DNA of 64,000 nucleotides from Symbiodinium sp. CCMP2592 (Eukaryota > Sar > Dinophyceae > Suessiales > Symbiodiniaceae). The stretch's first letter is position 1, and the number at the start of each line of letters is the position of its first letter. Positions 9,615 through 20,588 of the stretch are shown here, one piece after another. Location: the NCBI GenBank assembly GCA_905221615.1, contig CAJNDT010006142.1, positions 248,001 through 312,000 of the forward strand, in the 5' to 3' direction. Made by a program: the position numbers and the translations under genes. Below the pieces are notes generated by a model that saw only the letters and a list, made by a program, of their open reading frames with translations, did not search any database and was not told the DNA's origin.

Positions 9615-12600
9615 CCCTGGCTGATACGTAGCCAGACTCCGACAGAATTGGTTCAGCAAAGTTCAGCAAAGCATAGTTTCAATCAGCAGGTTGAATATTA
9701 CAAGAGGCCCCCGCGAACAGTTCTGCCATTCCCTCACAAACTAGTGAATCGGAACCTGCGCGCCACGGGATCACGTCTTGCTTGGACCGTAAACACTGGC
9801 GGCTGGCCACAGAAAGCACTAAACAGCAACACCCGTCTGCTATTGAGGCCAGGTACTTTGCACAGACAGGAGGCGTAATTATTTATCTTTCTTGAGATGT
9901 AAGCGAGTACAAGGTGCTTAGAGGAAATTCCAGCACAGTTTTCCCATCCTGATGTGGGGCAATTGCAGTACCCACTTTCTTACTCTCGAGTCGATTCTGC
10001 AGCTATTGGGCTCGCTTGAAATCGCTGGGTGATCAGAATCGAGAGAGAGAGAGAGCGGATAGAGAGAGAGAGAGAGAGGAGCAATCCCCGGCCCACAGCC
10101 CTAGCGAAACAAAGAAACAAAGAGACAGTCAAAATTGGCTCAAGTCTCTCATCATCCTTTTGGAACCCCCGGCTGTCGACCGGGGGGACCTGGTGGGGGG
10201 CTTGAGGCGACACGCCGCAACATTTTGCTCGCAAGGGTGTCAGGGTTCGCGCTAAGAAAATTTTAAGACCTCCTTTGACCCCGGCCCCATGGGGACACAG
10301 GGGCTTGAGGACAGTAGGAGCTCGGAGTGATCCAGAAGCACCAGCAGTCTTACGAAGACCCAATGCAGACGGGAATAGACGTGCCAGTGCCAGCCGGCTG
10401 AGCGTCACGGTCATGGTCATGACCGAGGAAGTGGCAGGCATCCTGCGAATCCAAGGAACACCCGAGAAGCATGGACACTCCACGCGAGCACCCCGAGGAA
10501 CAGCAAAGGTCAAGGAACCACCCTATGTGGAAGGCAATCGCGTTTGTCTTCGGTGCCTGCCCGGAATCACCAAAAGCGTAGGAAGCAAACACTACTTGCA
10601 TAATTAATGTACCTGAGCGATGCTGCACGGGGAGCCGCTCGCAAACTTCTGCAATAATAACCCAACGTTGCCAACACAGGCATCCTAGCGAAGCACACCG
10701 GTTAGCACAAGGCCCAAGAGCGGAAGGAGATGCAAGGCAGACCAAGAAAACCGGGAACCAGGCAACGAGACGGACTGCCACTCGACGATCGCCGCCCCCA
10801 GCCGCCACCAGACCTTGACCACAAGCTCCAAGTCAAAGGCGGCACCCGGAGAATGACCCACCTCCGAAGGACACAGCAGCTCCAGCACTTCTTCTACCTG
10901 CAGTCGCAATAAACTGGCTAAAGCGGAACAACAGCTACCGGCACTCCCAAGGCTCGCCAAGTACATCTCACGTGACACCGGAAAACAGGAGTCAGATGCA
11001 GCCTTTAGGGACATCTTGGACTTCGGCGAGCAGACACTACTAAGGGGACCCGCCCTAAAGCTCCACTGTGCCAAAGGCAATGATGAACTTGAAACGGGGC
11101 ACCTAGCGTGCAGACGCAGGAGGAGGGATGGGTACCCGGCCACGCTAGGCCTGCAGAGCCGGCAAGGCACACGGCCAGTGCCAGACGGAGACGGTTTAGC
11201 GTTTAGCACAGCGTATCATCAAGACGGCTAGTGTTAGGCGAGAAGCTCGCCTTGAAGTTGCACAAGAAGCTATGAAGGAGGCGAAAGCCTGGACGACTTC
11301 TACTTCAAGACGTCCCAGGCCCGCCACACCAAGGTAACTTTGTATGGAGCTGGCAGCTGAAAAGAGGCAAAAATGAAGGACCACGTTTTCGCTCAGGAGT
11401 TAGCTGTTGCACACGCATAAGCAACCCGAGAGAAACGACTTGAGCTCGTGAGCACTGGCACGCATGGATATGTTCCTGGCCCTCGGCTCAAGCTCCCACC
11501 CTTCCCCCTCGACCAAGACCGAATCCAAGGTTGCAGACAACACACTAGGAACCCCCGCAAGGCCAAGCTACTCCTCAGTCGACCATATGGACCCGGAGGA
11601 CCCCTTGCTTGAGCCTCCGCGCCTTCCAACTGAGGTCATGTCAGGGAGTGCCCCCACACCTGCTCGTGGCCAGCAGCACTCGTTATGTCCCCATTCGCCC
11701 CCACAAGCCAAAGTGGGATCGACTACGACAGCAGCGCCTGCCGGCTCTGACGGAGGCCGTACCACTTCCTCGCCTATTCCAAATAAACACATGGCTGATC
11801 CGGGGAATTTCCTCTTCAGGCAGGAGATCCAGCGGCGTCTCCCCGCAGCCAGCGGTCATAAAGGAAGAGCGTCGCGTGATCAACCAGGCTAACAGGTTAA
11901 ATGCCGGCCCCAAAGGAAGCCGGAGAGGCGACGACAAACCGCTGAAAGAGACCGGGGGAGGGGGAATGCCCGCAGCACTCGACAGTGATTTTTTTTGTCC
12001 TTTTTTCAGTGCCACCAGTCGGACCAGACGGGGAACCCTTCCGGGGACCCGAGCAGGCCGAACAGCTTTCGAATTTTGCTCCTCATCGGTGCCAATGAAA
12101 CCTTTCGGGGCACCCCAGCTGGCCACGCGAATGCCACGAACAGCTGAGCCCTTTCCGAGAGCAGGCAGGGGACCGAATGGGACCGTAGCTGCTTCAAGAC
12201 ATTTTTTTCGGGTAGTGGCGGGTGCCCCCCGGCTACGTCTCATGTTGGTTTTCAGCTTTGTAATATTCCATACCGCAGTTCTTCTTCTGTCATATGTAAT
12301 GTGTTGACCACCGGACCGGAGCCATTCCAATCAGATCCAAACTTGCCCCTGACGGGCGCTCACGATTTTCGTCCTGCACATTCCAAAGGAGTTGAGTTTC
12401 CCAAGTGCTTACAACGGGGATCATTCCGATAAAGGGCCCCAGGCATTTTATTTAATTTCAGTGCGACTAAGGGGCACTATTCCGTGTTCATTTCATCGTT
12501 TCGTCCTCTTTTGTCTGCTTTTCGCCACCGAGTGCGAGTGCGCGCGGCTTGCTTGTTGGCCCCCGTAAAAAGTGGAGGCGCACTAGGGCGCGGACAGGAG

Positions 12601-15600
12601 TCACTCCTTCGCTGTCCTTAGCCGTGGCGAAAGAAAGAGAAAGACAGAACAAGCAAACACATACGCAACAGTCAAGTGCACGGGGGGATACGGGGGGAAA
12701 AGGGCAGAAAAGACTTACACCAAAGATTTGTTTGAGCGAGATCGTCACAAATACACAAGTGCCGACGGATGGCACTAAGTGCCAATCTTGTCATGTCGTG
12801 TCGTTTTGTGCCGCAAATCAAACCCAAGCCATGCACTGCACCCCTTTGAGCTCAAGAAATGTAAATTGTTGTGGCCTGCTGCAAGGGTATTGGGAACAGC
12901 AATGCGGTAACATTCCTTTCGCAATGGCGTGACAGTAAGACTTTCACAAGTGGATATCACCATGTTGCTTTCTGGCTCATTGGCAGTCCAGCCCAACATT
13001 TTCGCATCATGTATCAGTTCAGACATCATACCAGACCGTGGTGCGCCGAGACAGAGGATTTCGCCTCGAAATTTGGCATAGTGGCAGGAGTGCTGGCTAA
13101 AAGCAGGCGCCAAGACGTTTCCCAGTTCAAGTGGGTGGACCGCATCGAGAAGTGTTTGTTTGTTTTGCTTGGGACGCTATCGCTGTTGCAAGCACGATTC
13201 GAGTCTTGTTTTTGAGGTCGACAGGGAGCACTTCCAGCCCCACATCTGGGGCAGGACCGATGGGCGTGAAGGCTGGTTTCTGGATTGTTGGACATCCGCC
13301 CAACTCTCGACTTGCCAGGTCGTAGCTAGTACTTGGGCTCGCGACTCTCACGACCTCTTCGACTTTGAAGCAAGTCAGCTGCAAACGCCGCCCTGCCGCA
13401 GTTTCTGGATGGCCCTGCATGGACTTAAGTGCTTGGCAAGCTTCGTCATGATTCTTGTGGGTGGTGTCATGCAGGCAGACTTTCACAGTCCCCAATTCGG
13501 CAAAATTTGTTCGGTCTGGAACAGATGCCCTGGAGCTCAGAAGCCTTCATAGCCATTACGGAAGCCCTGTTGTTGCTCGAGAAAGGTCCAGATGTTCACG
13601 GACAACGAAAGCCCACCCGCAGGCCCAATCTTTGTCGCCTATCTTCACTTTGATAAGACTCGCAAATCTCTCTCTCACGTGTCAAGATCCCATTGAATGT
13701 GTTCAGCGTGGGGGGTGAGGGGACGGTCTTTCCGCTCCGACAGATCATTGCGGAAATCATCAGTGCCTCAGACTGTGCAGCAACCTATGTTTTGAATGGT
13801 TTTGAAGACAGCAGCCAGACGCCGTAGATTCAATTCAAGCAGGACTGATGCCTAGCTAGCGATTCTGGCAAAGACAGAAGCAGCGATGCCGGCCTACTCT
13901 GCCGACGCAGCTGCACTTTTAGACCGCAATAGGACCACAAACGGACCACACACCGTGACCAAACCAAGACCGCTTAATGACAGTATTCAAGTCGAGGACC
14001 ACTTCAAGACCACTCCCAGACGAGTCCAAGTGCAAAAAACTCGAGGAACAGCAAGGAGCAAAACACGATCTGCACTTTTAGGAGCATGGTCTGCGGGACA
14101 TGAGAGGCCGGAAATCTCGGCTCTGCCAGGATTTCACGAGCTTTAACGCCGGTTTCGCGGGTCGGGAGGGGAATTGTTACCCCAAAATGCGCAGAGCACT
14201 GTGGCGAGATGGCGATTGAGGAAGTTGGAGAGCGCAAAGGTCCCTTTTGGCAACTTCGCCTTTAACGTAAGGACCCCATAGTGTTGCCAGGCTGTGTGAG
14301 GAAACGAGCAGTGCACCAACGTCAAACAGTCTCTAGCCGTAGATCAGAACTCAACTCGCATTTGACCTTGACTGCCATTGTCCTGATTTCCGGCTTTCCG
14401 TGCATGTGTTTGTTTTCGCGTTGTCGCACGTATTCTGCTGGTTCAGTCTTTTTGCAACACGTCTTTGTCGATGCTGCTTAACTAAGTTGGCCTTTGGTTC
14501 GCTCCTCTAGCTTGTTGGATTTTTCTTCGGGTTGGTTTCGAGTCCACATAGCAGAAAGGCGCTCTTGCGCTATAGATTTCCGCTATCACTTTCTGTCTTC
14601 GGAGGGAACGTGTGTAGGAGTTGTTGCCGATGTGGTAGTTGCGGCAAGCACCGCTTGGTTATTTGTGATTGTCTCATCGTTCCCGATGTGGGATAGGAAG
14701 CGAACCGCGGTGAAGCAATGGCGAACTAATGGTATGTTCGACTGCTGACCGTGCCGCATGTGAAGCTGCTTTGCACTAGCAGGTGGGGAGCCTATGCTCC
14801 GTCTAGTTCAGCGAGAGGGCTGCTATTGGGTGGACAAGGCACGCAGCCGGTGCAGCCTGGCATAGCCTGGCACTACTGCGCAGTCATCACACAGCTGCCA
14901 GCAGGTAGCTCCCGCCAGCAACAGTTCCAAGAAACTGTGGGTAGTAGTTCGGGATCTGGCTACGTCCGGACATAAGCCGCTCTCTCGGACTGACGTGGAA
15001 GACAGTCGCAGCATGCAAGCACGATTGCCGAGCACGTGGATGTGCCCAAGGCTGTCAGAAAGTGACGTGATTAAGCCCTTGCCTAAGGGGGAGGTGATAC
15101 GAGAGAAAAGATATGAACAGATCACATGAGTTTGCTGGCTTTTTGTTCTTGATTGCATGTTGTCGTCGCTTAGGCTTGGCCGCTTCAAGTTCAAGGTTCG
15201 GCAGATGGTGGCATCTGAGTCGGCCTGCACCTGACTGCTGATTGACGGCTGGTGTTGTCTATCAGAGCTTACACCTCTGGCTTGACAAGCAGAACCATGT
15301 ATGTCAAGGTTTGAGAGCCCGAACTTGCAAAATTTCTGATATGCGAACCTCTCTACCACAAGACTGATTATACTGAGTCCGCGGTCCAGCCGGAGCTGCA
15401 TTTGGATGATTCTGCTGGGTCCACATGCGACATAGAGCCAGGGCCCAAGATCCTGCACTCGACACCAGGTATTACATTGCAGCGCGCAGCAAGCGGAGTG
15501 CAAGCCGCAGGTCGGATCATGAGACCCGCCTGGCGTCGACGTCGGCAGCTTGCAGTATGGGTGGTTTGGGTGGTTGTCAGAGGCAATTGGATCCAGTCTG

Positions 15601-15628
15601 TGCAGGACTGTGGTCATGCCGTGCCAAG
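9615..15628. other. No gene assigned
   Basis: Contains a GA-rich tract (about 10040-10080) and GC-rich stretches (10.15-12.3 kb) with overlapping ORFs on both strands (longest 232 codons, 11609-12307 +) but no recognised domain. 13.16-13.55 kb has a frame with a plausible exon-like stretch (FEVDREHFQPHIWGR). The upstream exons of the RING-CH/FHA gene may lie in 14.5-15.6 kb; a candidate is around 15.37-15.45 kb (VQPELHLDDSAGSTCDIEP). Confidence 0.4.
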
Positions 15629-17559
15629 GTCTTGCCGTATTTGCCTGCTGGAGGGATCCTCTGATGATGACCCCCTCATCAGGCATGTGACATGGGCTCA
15701 ATGGTGACCGGTGAACGTTGAGCCTCCGCGCAGGCCTTGCAATTGCAGAGGGTCGATTGAGTATGTCCATCTTGGATGCCTCCGCCACTGGGCCGGGATC
15801 TGAGAGCTCTTTGTCTGTAGAGCTGTTGTGGCTTTCAACCTGGGCCACCAGTTCTATCTGAAGCCCCCATCCGCACACTGTGTCAGTGCCATACGGACAC
15901 CGACCTCGACCGGCTAACACAATGACACAATGTCCAGACGTTGAGGTCAAGGGACGCCTGAACATTGCGGATACACCAGAAGGCTCGTACTTCTATCGGC
16001 CCTCGGCTCAGTGACATCAATGCCAAGACAGTACATCCTGCCGCAGTATTGTAATGCCTGCCGTTCTTGGTGTCATCGCTGAGCACCAGGCTGGGTGCTC
16101 CTATCGCAGTTGGACTCTGGCCCTGTAGAGGGATTGTTCTTGCAGTCTTGCCCTCTGAGGCCGTTGCCTTGTGAACTGTGCAAGGCAGGGAACCATCATG
16201 CTGTGACTCGTGTTGCCTTGAGCTTCTTCATGCACTTCCTGTCTTGTCATTGTTAGGCCGCATATCCAGCCTCAGTTACCAAAGGCGACAGCCCAAGCAC
16301 TTCACAACTACGTAGAGATGTTGTGCACAGTCTTGCTTGCATACTTGGCCGGTTGCATATGCTCCGTTTCTCCAAGGAGAGGACAAGATGCCTCTTGTGG
16401 AGGTCCCGAAGACAAAGCCCCCCTTCATTGCTTGATCCCAAGTGAAACACTGCTGCTGTGCCCCTTGTGCGGCTTGTGCGTGCCACAAGGTCCTCGAGAA
16501 CATGATGCGTGATGCGCAGCAGTTCGCGGCATAGCGCTGCAAGAGAGCAATAGATTGATAGACGCATTCCCTTTTTGCGAGCTCGGCTTGCGAGGCACAG
16601 CAGCCGCGGTTTGCATGTGGTGATCGGCCTAAGTGAAGCGGTCGGAAGGGTTCGCGGCCTCCTGAATACGCCCTCGGCGCCCTTTTCAGGTGTCTCTTGC
16701 AGAGAACAAGGTCCTAAAGCTTGGTAGAGGCCGAGCCTGCCAGATGTGCTTGTAGGGGCGCGTGCATGTGCACATAGCATGCCGAGTGAAAAAGTTGTTG
16801 TCACTGTCCCTCCCGCCAAAGTTGCCAAAGTCAAGCAAGTAGATGGAGGCGTTCACTGTGTATGAATGCCGCTTGCGTTTGCATTGTGTCCTGCCGCGGA
16901 TGCAACTTCCGCAGGCCACGAAAGCAATGTGCGCATTGCAGATGTGTCTGATTCTGAGCTCCCTACGCGGGTTTCCGAATTTTTCGGGCTGCTTTCGGGA
17001 GATGCTGGAAATGGAAGGTCGATCTCGCGCTGTCACGCCATAATTCGCTATCAGAAAGGCCTGCCGGTTCCCACGGTTGTGCCAAGTGTGCCAAGTATCC
17101 AGTCTTCTTTCTGGATCACAGGCAGCTTCGTGCTGGAAGACCATAACTCCAAATTCGGCAGCGCTCCAAGCGGAGATCTTTTCCCTGCGGCCTTGAGGCC
17201 GCTAGGCGACGGTAGCCTGGGATGGGGCGCCTTTGCTTTGAGGTACTCTTGTGGCCATGAAAAAGCCACGCCCACTTGATCATAGCAGCGCTATCTCAAT
17301 TCAGGTTGGGCCCGGAAGCTCAGACTCTGTTTTGCTTGTCCTCCCAAGCCCCGAAGCGGCCATGGTTCCAAGCATTCCAAGCCCAAGGCGCACTGTTTTG
17401 TCGCTGTCTTTGCAGTCGGAGCCGCCTGGCGGGCCGGTGCGCGGAGCCAGCGGAGCCAGGAGTTTTACGGAAAGCTGCGGAACCCAACAGAGACTCCAGG
17501 TCAATAGCCCTGCCACGACAGAGGAAGAAACTCCAATGCAGGGTGCTGAGCAGTGCTGA
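15629..17559 (+). CDS. RING-CH (MARCH-type) plus FHA domain protein, 14 exons
   Basis: Exons by reading frame and splice match: 15629-15682, 15734-15797, 15951-15998, 16160-16184, 16257-16286, 16382-16429, 16490-16521, 16595-16619, 16690-16729, 16915-16945, 17018-17058, 17122-17157, 17243-17309, 17388-17559 (stop TGA). The first five give a complete C4HC3 RING-CH: CRIC, then CNC, seven residues, H, two residues, C, 25 residues, then CELC. Such domains are E3 ubiquitin ligases, usually membrane-bound. A linker (MPLVEVPKTKPPFI, VLENMMRDAQQ) leads to an FHA domain: VLKLGRGHESNVRIADVSIS, RCHAII, SFVLEDHNSKFGT. It keeps the Gly-Arg, Ser/His and Asn that bind phosphothreonine. No membrane helix is seen in the part read, so the ligase role is inferred. 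The start codon is not found; upstream exons are missing. Donors are mostly GC. The boundary of exons 2/3 is ambiguous by a base. Confidence 0.85.
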
Positions 17560-20500
17560 GATTGAACGTGCCCTGTCATGTGTCTTGGATTTTGTCCAGC
17601 GCTCGCAAGCTTGCACCCTGTGGACTGGATGCGAGGCGGCAACTGTGATGTGCACAGCATGGTCCGGCTGCGGGAGTCTGGGTTTCCACACTTGAGAGCG
17701 ACTAATGGCTCGATGCTAGACGCGATTAGACGCTGTCATGTGAGATCTTGTAAGGCCTGGGCCATCTCTCCCTCTAGTCGCTCCAACAGAGCGCCTCGGA
17801 AGGCACAGCAGAATAGGCGAAGAGCACGACTCTTGGCTATGTACATCAGGGGCGCACAAAAACTCAGGCACGTGTAGCACCCTCACACGCCTCAGTTTGA
17901 ACAGCATATCTGCTCCAACGGCGTGAGGACGTAGTTAACCTGGGCCATCAGAGCGGCAAAAGCCATGTCTCGCACCAACAAAGTCTGGCATCGATCAAAC
18001 AATTTTCGATGCCTTGTACCTGCGTGTAGTTCATGTATGTCTAGCTGAGGCACCTTACAACACGCCTGAGTTCATATCGCGACCTGGCAATGCCAGCAGG
18101 TGGAGTTTGAACCACGAGCGTAGCACGTAAATAGCGAAAGTCAAACACTGTTTGCAGCAGCCCTTCCCAGATTGCAGTGTGATGCAGACGAGCAGTTTAC
18201 GTACATTCCATTCACTCCGACTTTGATATCCATCTTTCGCGTCTTTCGAGAAAGGCCTTGGCTGTTCAGTGTTTGCTTCGGCCGGCGGAGAAGTGCCCGG
18301 TCCCGATGTGGCTATTGAACCGCTCATGAGTCATGAGTGCACCGAGAGACCTTTCGCAAGTGATCCAGCTGCAGCGTGCGCATCTCGTAAGTGCGTCATG
18401 CCTCGTCGAAACCGGGCTCTGGCAATGTCCTGGACTCTGCTGTCCTGGCCGTGGTGCACCTTGTCTGGTCTGACGAGTCTGATAATGATTGAAGAACATG
18501 GTGTTTACGGAGAAAGGATGGGACCGGAGGCTGGGTCTGATCCGAAAGTGTCCCTAGTGCATGGCCCCTCACAAAAAGGGCTGCCTTAGTGGCAGCCCTT
18601 TGAAGCCATGCTGAGCTCGTGAATGCAAACTCTCCGGCGGACAGGCAGTGTTGTTGATTCCGAAGCTAGCAACGCAAGATCTTGTGCGCTTTCCTGTTTT
18701 TCAATCCGGAGCTTTGCGCCTGAGCGCCTTCGTCAGCTGCGCGAAGATCTGCTGGTGATGTTGGTGCGACCGGGAACCGTCTGTAAAGCAGCTCAAGCTC
18801 AGCCATGCACTAAATGCACTTACTGGTACCGATCACGGACATTAAGAGGGGTGCAGAGGCAAAAGATTGCTCCAGACCTCCACCATAGACCACAGGGGGC
18901 AGCGAATGCACGCCCACTAGTTCCCAGTCTCTTTGCCGTGCGCTGCGCAGGTCTTTGGACAGGCCTTAAAGCCTATATTGCCCAAGCCTCGAAGCAGGCT
19001 ATCTTCCGGAGCATGGAGCAAAGTTCCGCTTTGAAGGAGATTGCCAGCGGTGATTCTAGGCTTGCTTGTTTAGCATGTGCATGTAGCTATGAAGCACAAG
19101 TTTTTTTTCGTATACAGTTTTTCTACATTTATGTGAAGGTACAGTGCAACCATCCAAGTGCCAGAAGAACATGTGTGTGTGTGTGTTGGTGAGTTGCAGT
19201 GTCCACTGCTGCGGTACAATGCCACCGCATTCGTCCACTTTTCTCTCTCTCCCTCTCTCTCTCTCTCTTGTCTCTCTCTGTCCCTTTTTCGTTGGGCACT
19301 TTTAAGATACCTCGCACTCGCCCAATCTGCGGCGGCAGGATGCATTAGCCAGGGCAGCCAGGTGCACTGAGCAGACATTCTTTGCATGCTGCCGTGCAGA
19401 AACTGCACAAGAACCGGACGAGAACCGGAAAGTGTCATCTAGGTTTGCCTTGCCCGTACAGGCAAGGTGCGTTGAATCTCAACGTTTTCCTTGCCGCGTT
19501 TGTGTGCTTGCATAGTTTTGAAGTCGACAAGTTCTCGTACTCATGACAGAGGCAAACCAGGTCCCTGGCAAAGCAATCCACACTTGGGCATGAGGCACAC
19601 ATCATGCGCAACTTATTCCTCCCAATTCGACAGTCCCTGCCGTCAGACAGCATTGCTCTGGCTTTGCTGTCAGAAAGCAAACACGTGTCCGAGATGTTCA
19701 TCCGTGTTGCGTGGGCAGGATGCGACGGGGCAACAGCCAAGATACGTTTCGGCAAGGAAGCATCAGAGCAGTTTCTCTGCCGTTGCCTCGTGTGACAGCC
19801 TGGCTGAAGGTTCGACTAGTTAAATCCTGCAAAAGGCCCTGGCCTGGAGTGCCATTGAAACGCCTAAGTGCGTGGCGCCATGCAAGCCGACCATAGGAAC
19901 GCAGATAGCTAGCAGAGATTGGTCACAGTCCCAGAACCGCACCATACCACATCGTGCTAACGAGGTTTTTCCAAGCGGCCTGCAAATGATTCCAGTCCAA
20001 CTTGTTCCATTTGAATCCTCAAGACGGAGCTGCTGGGCTGGGAGCAGGCCACCATGTTTGTGGCATGGTTTTAATGCATAAGACTTTCACGTTCTTTGCT
20101 ATCATAAATGAGTGTTTTTTGTGGAAAGTTCCGCATCGTGACCTGCGATGTTGAAATCGACGCTCTCAACCGTGTACCAGTCTCCATGGCGGCCAAAAGT
20201 TTACATGCTTCCATGGATGGTCGTGTTTCGACTACGTACACATGTGCGTGTGTCTTTCTGTGTGTTTGGGCACAGGGCAGGATTTGAGGGACTGACAAGT
20301 GGCTTTCACCCTGGCGCCCCATCACCTGCTCAAGAGGGCTCATGAGAACTCACGAGAACAACGATCTAGAGCCCCAGCTTGCGAGATGCGACTGGTGCAA
20401 GAAAACAGAGACGGATGAAAGAGCAGTCATTCCTCAACTGCAGCCGGAACGACAGCACGTTCAGCCCCTTCCGCCCTTCACTGCTGTGCTTGGGGTCCGA

Positions 20501-20588
20501 CAGCGCGGCTGCTCATGGCGAAAGAAGCCCTCAAGGAGCTCATGGGACCACTTGCAAAACTGTGCAAGACATGTGATACTTGCGGCAG
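17560..20588. other. Mostly unassigned; possible exons
   Basis: The 3' part of the RING-CH/FHA transcript probably ends near 17.6-17.9 kb. Exon-like frames: 18683-18790 (IRSFAPERLRQLREDLLVML) and 18950-19062 (GLKAYIAQASKQAIFRSMEQ, followed by SSALKEIASGD). Neither is assigned to a family. A CT-rich tract lies at 19243-19285. 20503-20568 (LLMAKEALKELMGPLAKL) is a plausible exon just upstream of the UPF3 domain. Confidence 0.35.
18575..18601. repeat. Perfect 11-bp hairpin
   Basis: AAAGGGCTGCC, a 5-base loop TTAGT, then GGCAGCCCTTT. It looks like a bacterial terminator stem but has no T tract and sits in eukaryotic DNA between genes. Confidence 0.7.

Noticed and set aside
10135..10144. TTGGCTCAAG, the last ten bases of the dinoflagellate spliced leader
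   Set aside because: Only ten bases match and no transcript start or coding exon follows. A chance hit in 64 kb on two strands is plausible.
14823..15965. 380-codon minus-strand ORF
   Set aside because: It overlaps the first exons of the RING-CH/FHA gene on the other strand, spans their introns, and shows no domain. Treated as a shadow of GC-rich coding and flanking sequence.
18575..18601. Rho-independent terminator
   Set aside because: No T tract, and the context is eukaryotic.
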